This document shows positions 1 through 13,141 of a DNA stretch of 64,000 nt, piece after piece (within the stretch, counting starts at the first letter, position 1; the number at the start of each line of letters is the position of its first letter). The stretch spans positions 20,073,252-20,137,251 of the forward strand of contig JAJEKV010000018.1 in the NCBI GenBank assembly GCA_021234155.1, read 5' to 3'. The notes beneath the pieces were generated by a model. The model was not told the DNA's origin and ran no database searches. It saw only the letters and a list, made by a program, of their open reading frames with translations. The position numbers were made by a program, and so were the translations under genes. Source of the stretch: Isoetes taiwanensis (Eukaryota > Streptophyta > Lycopodiopsida > Isoetales > Isoetaceae).

Positions 1-439
<439 letters not shown>

Positions 440-844
440 GCGACTATGGTGAAAACCTAAGAAGGAATTGGAGGGCCCGTTGGGTCGAAGAGTGGCCCCG
501 CCCCGCTGTAGCGGCGTGCAAATCTGATCTGGCAAGCCCCAAGAAAAAAGAATGAATTAAAAAGCACAGCGGTCGGTCGAGAAAGGGAAAACAAGCATAT
601 AAGCTGGGTGGGATATTGAGTGCGTCATGAGACTCTTGAGCTTCGATGTTGATGTGGGAAGGCAATCTACCCCGAAACAGGCTGTCGGTTCTTTGCGGGG
701 GGCAAAACCACCGAGCAGGGAATAGGAAAAATAGGCGATGGGTCGGAAGAGTGGCTATTTCGATCCCTAAACGCGGCGATTCACGGCCCCAAAACCGCGG
801 CACCTAGTGCATCCAAAAACACTGGTCTGGCAGAACCCAATGGA

Positions 845-1712
845 ATGAAAACAACGACAACATTTCCTTATGGGATCCTAAACCCTATTGTGCCTTACCA
901 GATGCAGCAAATAGGACAGCAGGGGCATGCTTTGGCTGGAACACAACAGGGCTGGGTCGGAATGAACGGATGGAAGAGGCAACAGCAGGGCCCTGCATTG
1001 ACAAATCCTGGACTGTTTGGGGGAGATATAGTTGTCGGGCAGCTGCTCACAGTAATGATGAAAATATTGGATTCAATGGAACAATCTAGGAAAGAAGCAG
1101 AGCAAGCAAGGAAGGAAGCAGCGACACTCCAGGCACAGATGCTGAAACTCTTGCAAGGTATGAACGAAAAGCATTCCCTAAAGCACGAAAACTCTGAACT
1201 GAAACAGCAACTAGCGAGCATTTCGGAAGCAGCACCTATTAGGAATGAACCAGCTAACCCAGAGTATAATAGCAATGAGGGTTTCCAAGAAGCAATAGAC
1301 ATACTGAATGAGAAAATGGAGCAGCTAGCTGACATGCATGAGAGGGAAATGAAAGCAAATAATTTCTGAATATCGGGGTTACCAGAAGAAGAGAACGAGA
1401 ACACTAGTGCGGTGGTAGAAAACTTCCTGGCAGGAAACATGCAGGCACAGGTAGATATTGGATGCATATCGGATTGGGAAGAAGGGCGATGGAACAAGAA
1501 ATATTCTGGTGAAATGTGCAAGCAAAGAGGCTAAAGCGCGGGTTATGCAGAAGCGAGCATTGCTCAAGGGGAAATATATTTGGATCAATGATGATTTAAC
1601 TAGAGCTCAATTCCAGCAAAGGAAGGAAGATATCTCAAGGATGAAAGCGGCCAGAGCAGCTGGTAAACGGGCTTATTGGAGGGGTGGAAAAGCGGTGGTA
1701 GAAGATGCATAG
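845..1712 (+). pseudogene. LINE L1 ORF1 (RNA-binding, coiled-coil), interrupted
   Basis: ORF1 proteins bind LINE RNA in the cytoplasmic RNP. The frame opens at ATG 845. A Gln/Gly-rich head is followed by a heptad-rich Glu/Lys/Ala segment (about residues 75-130) predicted to be a coiled coil. A TGA at 1367-1369 interrupts it, but the same frame continues (ISGLPEEENEN...), then shifts by one base near 1457. After the shift comes an RRM-like segment typical of LINE ORF1 (AYRIGKKGDG, RNILVKC, YIWINDDLT). The frame ends in TAG at 1710-1712. The ORF2 frame is the same one as the last part of ORF1, so a single UAG separates the two. The ORF1 call rests on its position before EN-RT and this domain order. 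Confidence 0.75.
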
Positions 1713-4700
1713 GAAATATCGACCGCCAGGTTAGTTTGTTGGAATATAAACACTTTAAAGCATAGTAAGATATGTACTATAGTAGATTTGCTAAAAGACA
1801 TAGATGTAATGGAAACCTGTGAACATGAAGAGAAGGGGCTCCCAGATATATATGGCTTCAAATTATTGCATTCTGTATGGAACAATAAAGGGTGGAAACT
1901 GAAAGGTACTGGAGGCATTGCTTGTTATGCTATAAATGAAATAGCACATGCAGTAGAAGTGTTGGCACATAAATCATCAGCACAATACATTTGGATTGGA
2001 TTGCCTGGCAGGAATGGGACAATATATGTAGCGGGTTGCTATTTCCCACCAAGGGAGTCAACTGTTTATAACAATGGAAATTTGGACAAGGATGACCCGT
2101 TCTTCCATTTGGAACAGGACATATTAGCATTGAGTTTGGCAGGCAAAATTTTGCTATTAGGAGACTTTAATGGTCGCACGGGAAATCATCAGGCAGCCAT
2201 GGTCAGCTCAGATGGGGAGGGAGAATGGCTGGAAATGTTGGATAAAGATGAACTAAAGACAACTGGATGGAACAGGGTATCAGATGACAGAGTGAAATGG
2301 CCAACCCCTCAGGGACGTCATGTCTTGCACTTGTGCAGCGGGTTTGAGATGGTAATTTTCAATGGCACAGATAGATACACGATCCGTGTGCAATGGCAGC
2401 ATGTGCAGCAGAAGGGTTTGGCCAAGAGTAAACGGGTTCATCCCAATTACAATAAAGCAACTGAATACGGCAAAATGTGCGATCGGAAAATGCTATCTTG
2501 CATATGGCCTGCCACAATACACGATATGAGTGATACATTGACTAAGATATTGCTCGAATCAACGGATGAATGCTTTATATCCTATCGTCAACGGATGGGA
2601 CTGCCATGTAATGGCTGGTTTGATACAGAATGTAAGCAGCAGCGGTTGAGATTCAAAGCAACACAAGGAGTGGATAAGGATCGGGAAAGAAAAGCATATG
2701 TTAAATTGATCAAAAACAAAAAGCGGGCATACTTACATCATAAGCATGAGAAAATGGTAGGTGAACTGCTGGTTGACCCAAAGAAATTTTGGAACAGGCT
2801 TAAACCCTTGAAGTATAAGAGCAATGGGCTGCAGGTGGATATGCTTATCGCACATGTGCGAAAGCTATATAATGTACCACGGGTGGAGGCTAAGATGACA
2901 GAAGAGAAGTGCAATATAGATGATATGCTTACTTTTACTATAGAGGATGTTCAGGAGGGACTCAAAAGATTGGAAAATGGCAAAACTGCTGATGCTTATG
3001 GCCTGGTGGCCGAAATGCTTAAATGGGCCGGGGAAGAAATTGCAAACAAATTGATGGAGATGTTTAATATGGCCTTGAGGGATGGCTTTCCTGCTACATA
3101 GCAGGTCAACAGGGTGGTGCCATTACATAAATCAGGGGATGAGTCTGTGTCACGTAACTATCGCACCATTATGGTTGGTAGTCTTTACGCGAAATTGTTT
3201 GCCTCCATACTTGAGCGGAAGATAAGCATGTGGACAGAAGAGCATAATGCTAGAGCAATAGGGCAGGCAGGTTTCAGACCTAAGAAGTCTACAACCGATC
3301 ATTTGGTCACCCTTCGCGCAATGATGGACTCGGTAGTTGGAAAAAGGAAGCCGATGTATGCTGTATTTGTGGACTTTAGCAAGGCTTTTGACATGGTAAA
3401 CAGGCAAAACTTATGGCAAAGGTTGGTGGACTTGGATATTCCAAAGGAACTCAGACATGCAGTAAACATCCTTTATGAGAAGGTACTTGTACAGCTATCA
3501 TCCCCCTTTGTAGAGATGTGTAATGAAGTGGTGGAAAGTAACATGGGAGTGAAGCAGGGGTGTCCTTTGTCACCCACCCTGTTTGGCCTTTTTATAGACC
3601 AGCTTGAAAGTTGGATAAGGGCACATGGAGGAGATGGTATGCCTCTGCATGGGTATATACTTATGCTTTTGTTGTATGCGGATGATGTGGTGCTAATATC
3701 GCGGAGCATACAAGGGCTCCAAAGACACTTAGATGTACTTGAAAATTTCTGTAATGCTAAAGGCATGCAGGTGAATCTGGATAAGACCAAAGTTGTGGTC
3801 TTTGGGGCGAACAAAACAGATCATGTCCATGTCCCCTTTAAGGGTAAGCAAGTGGAAGTAGTGGAGAACTATAAGTACTTGGGGCTGATTGTGGATAAGG
3901 GCCCTAATTGGAATCAAGCAGTTGAACACAGAGTGAATGCTGGACTAAAAGCTCTATATGCTATGCAGAGGAAGTGTGTTAACGCTGACATCTGGAATTT
4001 TGAGATGAAACGTATGCTCTATAAAGTCCTTATACAGACTGTAGTGCTTTATGGTTGCGAAGTGTGGGGGCCGGGCCTTGCCAATGATAGTTGGAGAAAG
4101 GTGGAAAAGATACAAAAAAAATTCTTTCACACTGAGCTAGGGATGAAGATGCAAACACCATATGACATGATGCTTGTGGAATGTGGAATGATGTCCTTAG
4201 AAGCCGAAGCAATGTGTAGACTTTTGCGCTATGTGTGTAAAGTTAAATATGGTATGCCAAGCAATAGCCTACCGAGACTTGCTATGGAGCAAACCAGAGA
4301 GAAGGGTTGGTACGCAGATATTGGCAGGTGGCTTGTGAGGTGGGGAATGAACATCCAGGAATTACAGATGCACAAAGAAGATATTGAGGGATGGGTTCGA
4401 AAGAGCTTCCTCGACAAGTCGTGGAGCGTACCAGCGGTAAAGAAAGAATACTATAGGACTCAGATAAATCCTTCCATGCAGACACCACACTATCTTGTGG
4501 AACAGATATCAGTGAAACATAGACAAACAATTGCTAGAATACGGCTAAGTTCACATAGACTCGGTGTGGAGATCAGAAGATGGGCGGATATTGCACATAA
4601 TCTTAGGCACTGTAAGGTCTGTACTGAAGGAGTGGTGGAGGATGAGGCCCATGTCCTACTTCGGTGTCACGCTTATTCTGAGGTAAGAGCCAAACATGGG

Positions 4701-4898
4701 ATTGATGCTGTCTCTTTGGATGGGTTTTTCCGGTATCCAGGATCAATTATAGGGGAGTGCATTGTTGATATCCTCAACCAGAGGGATGAATGTTTGAAAA
4801 AACAAAAGATAGAAGAGGTAGAGATAGAAGAGCCCAGTGTGTTATTCTCAGAAGATGCACTGGATGATTTGTTTTACAACTTTGAATGTATTTTGTAA
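1713..4898 (+). pseudogene. LINE L1 ORF2: AP-like endonuclease and reverse transcriptase
   Basis: ORF2 of non-LTR elements nicks target DNA and reverse-transcribes the element RNA at the nick. The endonuclease region begins with VCWNIN (from 1734), then ETCEHEE (the catalytic Glu context) and LLLGDFNG. The terminal SDH motif is not found; about 60 residues seem to be missing around 2400-2450. The RT carries QAGFRPKKSTTDH, FVDFSKAFD, GVKQGCPLSPTLF and LLYADDVVLIS, followed by an L-x-YLG thumb motif and a C-terminal CKVC...HVLLRC zinc knuckle. A TAG at 3099-3101 sits where copy L2 has Trp before Gln, so it is a simple nonsense mutation. No ATG precedes the endonuclease core; the first one (1809) abuts the catalytic Glu. 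Confidence 0.9.
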
Positions 4899-4900
4899 TG

Positions 4901-4949
4901 TCTCATAGGCCTGTCGGTCTCGTAGACGAAAATAAAATTTCATTTCATT

Positions 4950-4953
<4 letters not shown>
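4901..4953 (+). promoter_or_regulatory. 3' terminal hairpin and A-rich end of LINE L1
   Basis: Immediately after the ORF2 stop, TCTCATAGGCC opens a stem-loop: AGGCC (4907-4911), loop TGTC, GGTCT (4916-4920), pairing with one G-U. It is followed by an A-rich stretch and TTTCAT repeats. L0 (16-30), L2 (7274-7288) and the short retroposon at 11078-11091 can all form an equivalent stem with different bases. That suggests an RNA signal read by the RT, as known for other LINE 3' ends. Function is inferred from conservation. Confidence 0.6.

Positions 4954-5047
<94 letters not shown>
4954..5047 (+). repeat. (CT)47 tail of LINE L1
   Basis: A pure CT run starts directly after the TTTCAT repeats of L1 and ends at the first base of L2 (AAACAAATG at 5048). 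It is both the tail of one LINE and the 5' junction of the next. Confidence 0.9.
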
Positions 5048-5048
<1 letters not shown>

Positions 5049-5055
5049 AACAAAT

Positions 5056-7248
5056 GCTGCTAGAGTATAGAAGGATGGTCAGGAGAAAAAAGAGAGGTTA
5101 TATGAAAGCTAGGCAGGAGAGACTTCTCAGGGAATGGATAACGCACCCAAAGAGCTTTTGGAATAAGATGAAAATGCAGAAAAAACAGGAATTTAGTTTG
5201 CCATGTGATGTGTTGATTAATCATGTGCGTATGTTGTACCATAAACCAGGAATACATGAGCTTTCCTCCTTGCAAAATGGCAGTATGGGCAGCTTTTCCG
5301 TGGAGGACATCTGTGATGGTATTAGACGCCTATCTAATGGTAAGGCAGCAGACAGTATGGGCTTAGTGGCTGAACTAGTAAAGTGGGCCGGGGATTCCAT
5401 TGTAGAGTATATTACTGATCACATGTTCAATAAAGTGCTACTGCAGGGATTTCCTACTGAATGGCAATGCAATAGGGTGGTGCCAGTACCCAAAGGTGGG
5501 AACAATTCGGATGTGAATAACTACCGAACAATTATGGTAAGTAACCTGTGGGCAAAACTATTTGCTACTGTTGTTGAGGGGAAATTGAGTTCTTGGGCAG
5601 AGGAGAATAAAGTGAGAGCCAAGGGGCAAGCAGGTTTTAGGCCACATCATTCTACCACGGACCAGATGGTGACTCTACGTGCCATTGTAGAAAATGTGAA
5701 AGGAAAGAAGAAACCACTATTCTTGGCATTTGTGGATTATACTAAGGCATTTGACACGGTGCCGCGTGATAAACTATGGGCGAGAATGGATGCCTTAAAT
5801 GTCCCAATGGAATTGAGGTCAGCAGTACGAGGTTTATATGATAAAGTCCTAGTAGAGCTATCTCGGCCATGGAATGATATCTGCAAAGATCAGGTACACA
5901 GTAACATTGGAGTAAAGCAGGGGTGCCCTCTTTTCCCTACTCTATTCGGTCTTTTTATAGACGAATTAGAGGATTGGATTGTGTATAATGGTGGCCCAGG
6001 AGCTCCTTTGGCTGAGCATGTGATCTCCCTCCTGTTATATGCGGATGATGTGGTCTTAATAGCTAGGACTAAACAGGGGTTGGACACTCATCTTGAAATT
6101 TTGAGTGCATTTTGTGATAGAACAGGTTTGGAGGTGAACATATCTAAAACTAAGGTGATGGTGGTTGGCACCCGTGCAAAACATGTTTTCTATTATAAGG
6201 GACACCAGCTGGAGACATTAACTTCCTTCAAATATTTAGGGGTTATATTTGAAAGCAGCTATAGATGGAACATGTGCATTGAGCAAAGGTACAGTAATGG
6301 GCTTAAAGCCTTGTCTTGTACCGCAAAAAGCTATGTAAGAAGAATCGGTTGTGGGATTGGGACATGAAGAAGACACTTTTTAAGACTTTGGTCCAAACCG
6401 TTGTACTCTATGGATGTGAGGTGTGGGCTCTCAGTATTACAGCTAATCTGTGGCTCTTAGTTGAGAAGCTGCAAAAAAGATTCCTACATTCCGAACTAGG
6501 GGTCAAGTTATAAACGCCCTATCCTATGATGTTAGCAGAAGGGCTTGCTTCCGCTAGAATCGCGTTTATATTGCACTTTGCGTGGTACATTGCTAAGGTC
6601 CACCGTGGGGAGAGGACCGATTACGCGATGTTGCTATCGCGAGCCAAGAAGGAGAAGGGATGGTACCATGATGCGTAAGTGTGGCTGAGAAAATGGAATC
6701 TTAAAGTGGAAGATTTATTGGGCAAAAGAAAGAAGATGTCCGTAAAGTCGGGTAATAGGTCGCATGCATGGAAAAACTGTGGAGGGCACCCAGAGACTAA
6801 GATGGCTTTTATCGCACATCTCTAAATCCACAACTTACAGGAGCCGACATTTATCTGGATGGGGTATCGTTGCATTTCCGGCACGTGATGGCACGTATGA
6901 GGCTCAGCTCACATTATCTGAAGGTAGAGACAGGAAGATGGTATGGGGTACCTAGATCAGAGCGTATATGTGAAATGTGTGCTTGGAGATCACATAGAGG
7001 ATGAGTACCACACTCCTTTCATTTGTCCATCTTACGAGGATATCGTGGTAGATATGACATGTGTGCGATTATCATTGCTAGATCTGTTTGTGCTCCCGAG
7101 TAAGAAAATAGGTAATTTTATATCTGATGTACTTGAGCGTAGAGAAAGTTATACTAGGAAAGTGAGATCTGATAGTAGTTACTCTAGTGATTCACACTCA
7201 GAGAGCGAGAGTAGTACATCCATTGATGATAACGATGGAAATTTATGA
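5056..7248 (+). pseudogene. LINE L2 ORF2 remnant (reverse transcriptase)
   Basis: One open frame covers 5056-6367 with RT motifs NYRTIM, QAGFRPHHSTTDQ, FVDYTKAFDT, GVKQGCPL and LLYADDVVLIA. A frameshift near 6320-6350 moves the thumb region (TLVQTVVLYGCEVW) to another frame, and a stop at about 6511 and further shifts follow. The C-terminus (6943-7248) keeps the knuckle CVKCVLGDH...HTPFIC and ends in a Ser/Asp/Glu-rich tail. The zinc knuckle pattern matches L1, supporting a common family. Not functional. Confidence 0.85.
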
Positions 7249-7322
7249 TGTATGTTGCTTTTTGTCGTCTTATAGGCCTGTTAGGCCTCGACAAGATGTA
7301 ATAAACACTTCACTTCTTCTTC

Positions 7323-8207
<885 letters not shown>

Positions 8208-9127
8208 CTAGATTTTTTCCATCGCTTTTTCCATGCCACAAGTGTTACGTGAATTCTTCTGAGGGCACTCAATTTGGTCTTGGCTCATAGTTGCTGCTCG
8301 ATTCTCCTCCAGCCATCGATCTTGGACCCCATCGGTTTTGTTTCTGCCCCGGGGTGTTTTCCATCACATAGGCCACGGGCTTGGCCCCTTCTCTGCCATC
8401 GATTGGTCTAGGTGTGGATTCAGGATCCAACCTGTTGGGTCAGATGTATGCCTCTCTGCCCCGGCATTGCCTCTAAGGTAGAATCTTCCTGGCTTGCCCC
8501 TTTTTTTATCTTCTTTTATTTCTTCTCGTTTGTCAGGTAAGGAATCCGTCACCGACCATCCTTTTGCCATCTCGAATATGTGCAACAACTTCTTCAAATC
8601 CAGATGGCAGTTAGAGCTTATCGCAGATCCTTCTTGTTATTATAGTTTGCTTTTCCCTATTCCTCCATCTCCTATTGTATTGGTCCAAGTGGTAGACTAC
8701 AGTATTAATAACTTATAATAATATTTAGGTATAGTCTTGCTATTAGAGCATTAAGGTTTGGTGCTCTACGTCCATCCCTGATAATAATTTATTTGCTCTT
8801 TTAAGCGATCATATTCTATCATGATTTATTTGGTGTTTTCCCTTTATAATTTGAATCTCGGCTCCTTCTTCGTTCTTCTAGCTCACACCGGAGACCGGCC
8901 GCATTCTTGAAGGCAGGATTTTATGTTGCAACTAAATTATCAAATAATTAGGGTTGAAAATCAACTTTCAATTGATTGTATTACTCTAGCGGTTGGTTTA
9001 TTGGTGTTTTCTGGTAACCTCGTTCCCTCCCTGTGGACGCATATCGAATTTTCCTACCCATTGACGTAAAAATATTGTCTGTCTGTCTATCTGCCTGCCT
9101 TCCTGCATGTCTGTCTGTCTGTCTGTC
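8208..9127 (+). other. No gene seen; ends in a (CTGT)n retroposon-like tail
   Basis: No convincing coding region. The stretch is pyrimidine-rich and ends with ATTGACGTAAAAATATTG followed by TGTC/TGCC tetranucleotides (about 9078-9127). The GACGTAAAA box before a simple repeat resembles the end of the short retroposon at 11088-11123, so this may be the 3' part of a related retroposon. No hairpin of the L-family type is evident here. Confidence 0.35.
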
Positions 9128-10464
9128 CTAATGTTTGGTGGTTTGGACCTATCCCTTATAACTTATTAGTATTAATGTTAGACTGCGTGAATAGAAATCT
9201 CTCATATACAAACATAAACTGCCAACAAAGCAAGGTCAGCTCAAATCCGAATGTAAAAAAAATAATGTTGACTATTGAAATAGAAATAATTACAAAACTA
9301 AAACAGAGCTAATAAATAAGTAATTCCCAACTTTGATAAATCCAAGGGAAAAAATGCAAATGATAATGTATAATAAACTCCAATAGAAATATAATAACTC
9401 CACTCATTCCCTGAAATTTGCCGCTTCATAAAACAACTTAAGAAGAGCAAAGAGGCCCGGTTACTATAAGGAGTTTTTAAGAAGGAAGCAATATGATATA
9501 TAAGAAAGTATTGCAGACTAGGAAAAAGATATCTAATACAATCCTCGCACCATACGAAAACTATATCCTACGGTTATCTGAAAATAAACTTTGGATACGA
9601 AATTCCTAGAAACAAAATAAGAAATTTTCTAGAAATTATGTCTCAATCAAAATTTAAAGTGACATCCAAACAATATGGAATAGAACAATAAAACACCACA
9701 TGTGTGCAAAAAATGCAATCCCATAGATGACAAGGAAACCTTTAGATGGCGTCAAAAGAAACCATACTCAGCTTAAGTCCAAGGTTGGGGGAATGGTAAA
9801 CAACAGACAAGTCCAACACAAGTAAAAAGTGACAGAAGTTCGGATGACAAGGTCGAGGCAGAGCCAATTCAAGCCCACATTTCGAAGTGTGAGCTCCGTC
9901 AAGGTCAGACTGATCAAGGGAGGTTGAGGACACGGTCATGATGGAGGCAAAATCAATGAGGAAAACAAAATGGATGCCCTAACTCTAGAAAGTGTACCCC
10001 CTAAAAGCTGTCATTGCAATACTGATATTAATGAACAACCAAACTAAAAAGTGTCAACTCTATGTCCCAATTCTAGAGCAATATTATGAAAATATGCCAA
10101 ATTGAATGCTAGATGAATGTAAAACCCGAATGCACGATTCTAATGACAATAGTTCTGCTAGAGAAATGAAATGGCTAAGATAAATTGCGTGATAAATGCA
10201 GAAGCCATAATCTATCAATTCATACGATGAGGAAACAATCTACTGTCCGCATGTGGCAACACTGGCATATTCTCTCATGCCGGGGGATTCTCTGCCCTCC
10301 ATCTGTAGTCCAACGACCCATAAGTTTTGTTAATAAGCCCCATGTATGGATGATTGGAACTCTGGTCGTGAAGCTATGCGCAGGCGTCCTATAAAGAATG
10401 CCGATGACAACAACAAAAACCACATAAAATAAGAAATATCAACATAATAGAGAAAACTTTGAAA
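9128..10464. other. Intergenic, nothing recognised
   Basis: AT-rich sequence without motif-bearing reading frames. Short open frames at 9742-9939 and 10185-10423 have no recognisable domain. Confidence 0.5.
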
Positions 10465-11530
10465 AACCTCCAGAGGGGTTGGTCATGCATGCCACATGAC
10501 AATAAACCTCTATAACAAGGAGGGGATGGTCATGCGAGCCATGCAAAAAAATATATAACTTTGGAAAGAACTTAAAAGAAATTGAAAGGAAAAATCTTCA
10601 GAGGGGCTGGTCATGCATGCCACGCGACAAAAAACCTCTATAACAAGGAGGGGCTTGTCACGTGTGCCAGGCGCATATAAATAACAAAAACTTGCTTAAA
10701 AGAGAGATATTATTAAAATTTCTTAACAACATAGATGACCCCTGAGGCGCGGGCTGGTCACGCGTGCTAGGCGCATATAAATAACAATAACTTTCTTATG
10801 CCGATCTCAGATGCTCTGAGATAGCAATTCACCAACTGCTGGCTTCGCCAATGGTGGCACGTCTTGCGTCCTACATTCTGCAAGTCTCCACCATCAGGGA
10901 GTCCCTCACAGCACAGGGAATTTGAGGCCCAAATAGAGCCTCTCAACGCCTACTACAAGGGTTTTTCCTCCCACACGGGGGGTTTTTTCATCCCAGTAGT
11001 AGAGACACATTGTACAGTATTTCTGTGGTTTTATTTTGTGTTTGGAAACTTTCCGCTATATTGTAAAACCGTCTCATAGGCCAGATGGCCTCCGTGGACG
11101 TTAAAATATACTTCCTTCCTTAAAAAAGAGAGACATTATGGAATTTCTTAACATAGATGACACCTGAGTCGATGGTCCACAAAAAAGAGGAAAAAAAAGA
11201 CGGGCGAGATGAGAGGATTTGCCCAATGCTACTATATTATTGTGAGAAGAACACCGAATGAGAAGAAAGACGAAAAGACCGAATATATATCGCTCACCCT
11301 CTCACGAGAATTCCAAACTATGGTGTAGATTGATCGGCATTCTCGTGATGAGGACTCGCGATATACGCACCCAAAACATCGGCCGAAAAGAAGAAAACTC
11401 TGCTCTCCTCGCAGATCTGGTGCTCTCTTCATAGACCTAAGAGGTGAGATAACTGCAACTGCTCATGAAAATCGGGCTAAATGTAGCGTGCCTGAGAAGG
11501 GGAGGAACATCAGCATCCATGACGTCGAAA
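10465..11530 (+). repeat. Unclassified dispersed repeat Y1-X1, interrupted at 10798-11123
   Basis: The left part (Y, 10465-10797) contains two or three sub-repeats of GAGGGG-CTGGTCA-GCATGCCA...CCTCTATAACAAGGAGGGG and a GGCGCATATAAATAAC box. After an inserted retroposon it continues (11124-11175) and then enters X (11176-11530), AT-rich then GC-mixed. Y recurs at 11998-12357. X recurs inverted at 32160-32528. The TATA-like box and sub-repeats would suit an LTR or promoter region, but no retroelement coding belongs to it here. Class unknown. Confidence 0.6.
10798..11123 (+). mobile_element. Short retroposon with LINE-type 3' hairpin and (CTTC)n tail
   Basis: This segment interrupts repeat Y1: Y2 (near 12300) is continuous across the same point. 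Its 3' end, GTCTCATAGGCCAGATGGCCTC...GACGTTAAAATATACTTCCTTCCTT, matches the LINE 3' ends, with a perfect 5-bp stem (11078-11082 / 11087-11091). The body (10798-11060) has no ORF2 similarity. Flanks TTTCTTA and TTCCTTA may be an imperfect target duplication in a pyrimidine-rich site. It is either a SINE-like partner of the LINE family or a chimeric transcript. No clear pol III A and B boxes are visible. Confidence 0.6.
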
Positions 11531-11997
11531 AAAAAAAACTATCGGGAAGTCCACTAGCGGCTGCATCAGTAGCACCTCCCCATCGAGCTAAAAGTGGGTT
11601 GAATGGTGCTGGCCCCATGCGACGATATCCTGGTCCATGAGAAAAGGAAACGAAGGCTGGGATGAAGGAAACTAGGATTAGGTTGCAATCGAGAATAAGG
11701 TCGAGGTTGGGTTTGAGGTCACGTTAATGATCAAGGAACATAACTAGAGGTCGTATTAAGGTGTAATCCAACGAGAGAAAATGAGAAAGTATGATATGAA
11801 CTACAAAAAAGAAGATGCCCATGAGGTGAAAACTAACCCGCAAACCCTCGAGAGAAAGATGGTAACAAAAGAGATGAACATAAAAGAAATGATGGCATGT
11901 CAATGAAAACAACATTCCCATAACTGAGAAGCATAGGGAATCAAGAATCACGCGAATTACAATAACCACGATAATCAACTCCAACCTAGAAGAAGAA
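11531..11997. other. Intergenic between repeats, nothing recognised
   Basis: A short A-run near 11528-11540 is followed by purine-rich sequence with no supported gene. It separates the X1 and Y2 copies of the dispersed repeat. Confidence 0.4.
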
Positions 11998-12357
11998 CAG
12001 AGGGGCTGGTACGCAACAATAAACCTCTATAACAAGGAGGGGCTAGTCATGCGAGCCATGCAAAAAAAATATATAACTTTGAAAAGAACTTGAAAGAATT
12101 GAAAGGAAAAAACTCCAGAGGGGTTGGCCATGCGTGCCACGTGACAAAAATCCTCTATAACAAGGAGGGGATTGTCACGCATGCCAAGCGCATGTAAATA
12201 ACAATAACTTGCTTAAAAGAGAGATATTATTAAAATTTCTTAACAACATTGATGACCCTGAGGCGAGGGCTTGCCAGACGCATATAAATAACAATGACTT
12301 TCTTTGAAAGAAAGACATTATGGAATTTCTTAACATAGATGGCACCTGAGTCGATGG
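11998..12357 (+). repeat. Dispersed repeat Y2, left flank of copia element
   Basis: This is a copy of 10465-10797 plus 11124-11175, without the retroposon insertion, so it documents the empty site for that insertion. It ends in GAGTCGATGG at 12348-12357, where the copia LTR begins. The last five bases GATGG are one half of the copia target-site duplication. Confidence 0.7.
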
Positions 12358-13141
12358 TGTGAGAAAAGTTGTTCAGCTCACAACTTAAGTATAATGAAGT
12401 GATCAGTTTTAACTTGATTGTTGAAACAACTAAAGTTGAAGTTGACAGAAACAAGAAGCATTGTGAGTTGAGAACATCAGCATGTATTGAGATCGAGTGA
12501 GAAAACCTGGGTACAGTAAATATAAGAACCTGAGTTAAACAAAGAAAGCCAGGAGAATACTTAGGGTTGCACAAACATTATGAATATGGGATATTCATGA
12601 CGTAACCTAAGGTTTGAATATGTAGCATAATAACAGGGGGTTTTTTTTTGTATTTTTATACGTTTTTTCCTATGGTTTTTATATGATTTGATGATGGTAT
12701 TTGATGAGACATACTAATCGGTACATCTAGAGTGCGCATACTATCAAGTTATTTTTAGTGGCATTTTCTAATGGTTACAACTATGATTTCACTTAAATAT
12801 CTCAAACCAAACATGCAAGCATCGAAGAAGGTTGTTTTAGGGTTATTGAGTTTTGGTGGTTTTGGTGGTCTTGGTGAGGCAAGGGCTTGGAGCGGCCTCG
12901 AGAGCAGGATCCGGCAGCATCCTTTCAAGCCTTGGTGAGGGTTGGAGCGGCCATTGGTTTTGTTGAAGAGGAGAAATCATATGGTTGTAAGCGTCCTTTG
13001 TTCACTTGCTTTTCCTTTCAAATTCAACCCTTCTGCAGCCGACTCTATCTCTACCAGAGCTCTCTTCTGCTTTAATTCTTCTGGCAATAGGTGGAAACAT
13101 AGGAACTTCTTGGATCTGAGAGAGGTATCAGACAAACGATA

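Larger units (their letters stand above)
437..5047 (+). mobile_element. Near full-length LINE (copy L1), tail included
   Basis: A non-LTR retrotransposon starts exactly where the preceding pyrimidine tract ends. Its order is a 5' UTR of about 400 bp, ORF1 (845-1712), ORF2 with endonuclease and reverse transcriptase (1713-4898), a 3' UTR of about 55 bp with a hairpin (4907-4920), and a (CT)47 tail (4954-5047). The RT catalytic box is YADDVV, unlike the FADD box of the usual plant L1 clade, and the C-terminus has a CxxC...HxxxxC knuckle instead of zf-RVT. The clade is not assigned. Damage is modest: one stop and one frameshift in ORF1, one internal stop in ORF2, and a lost endonuclease segment. 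This is the best template for the family in the window. Confidence 0.9.
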
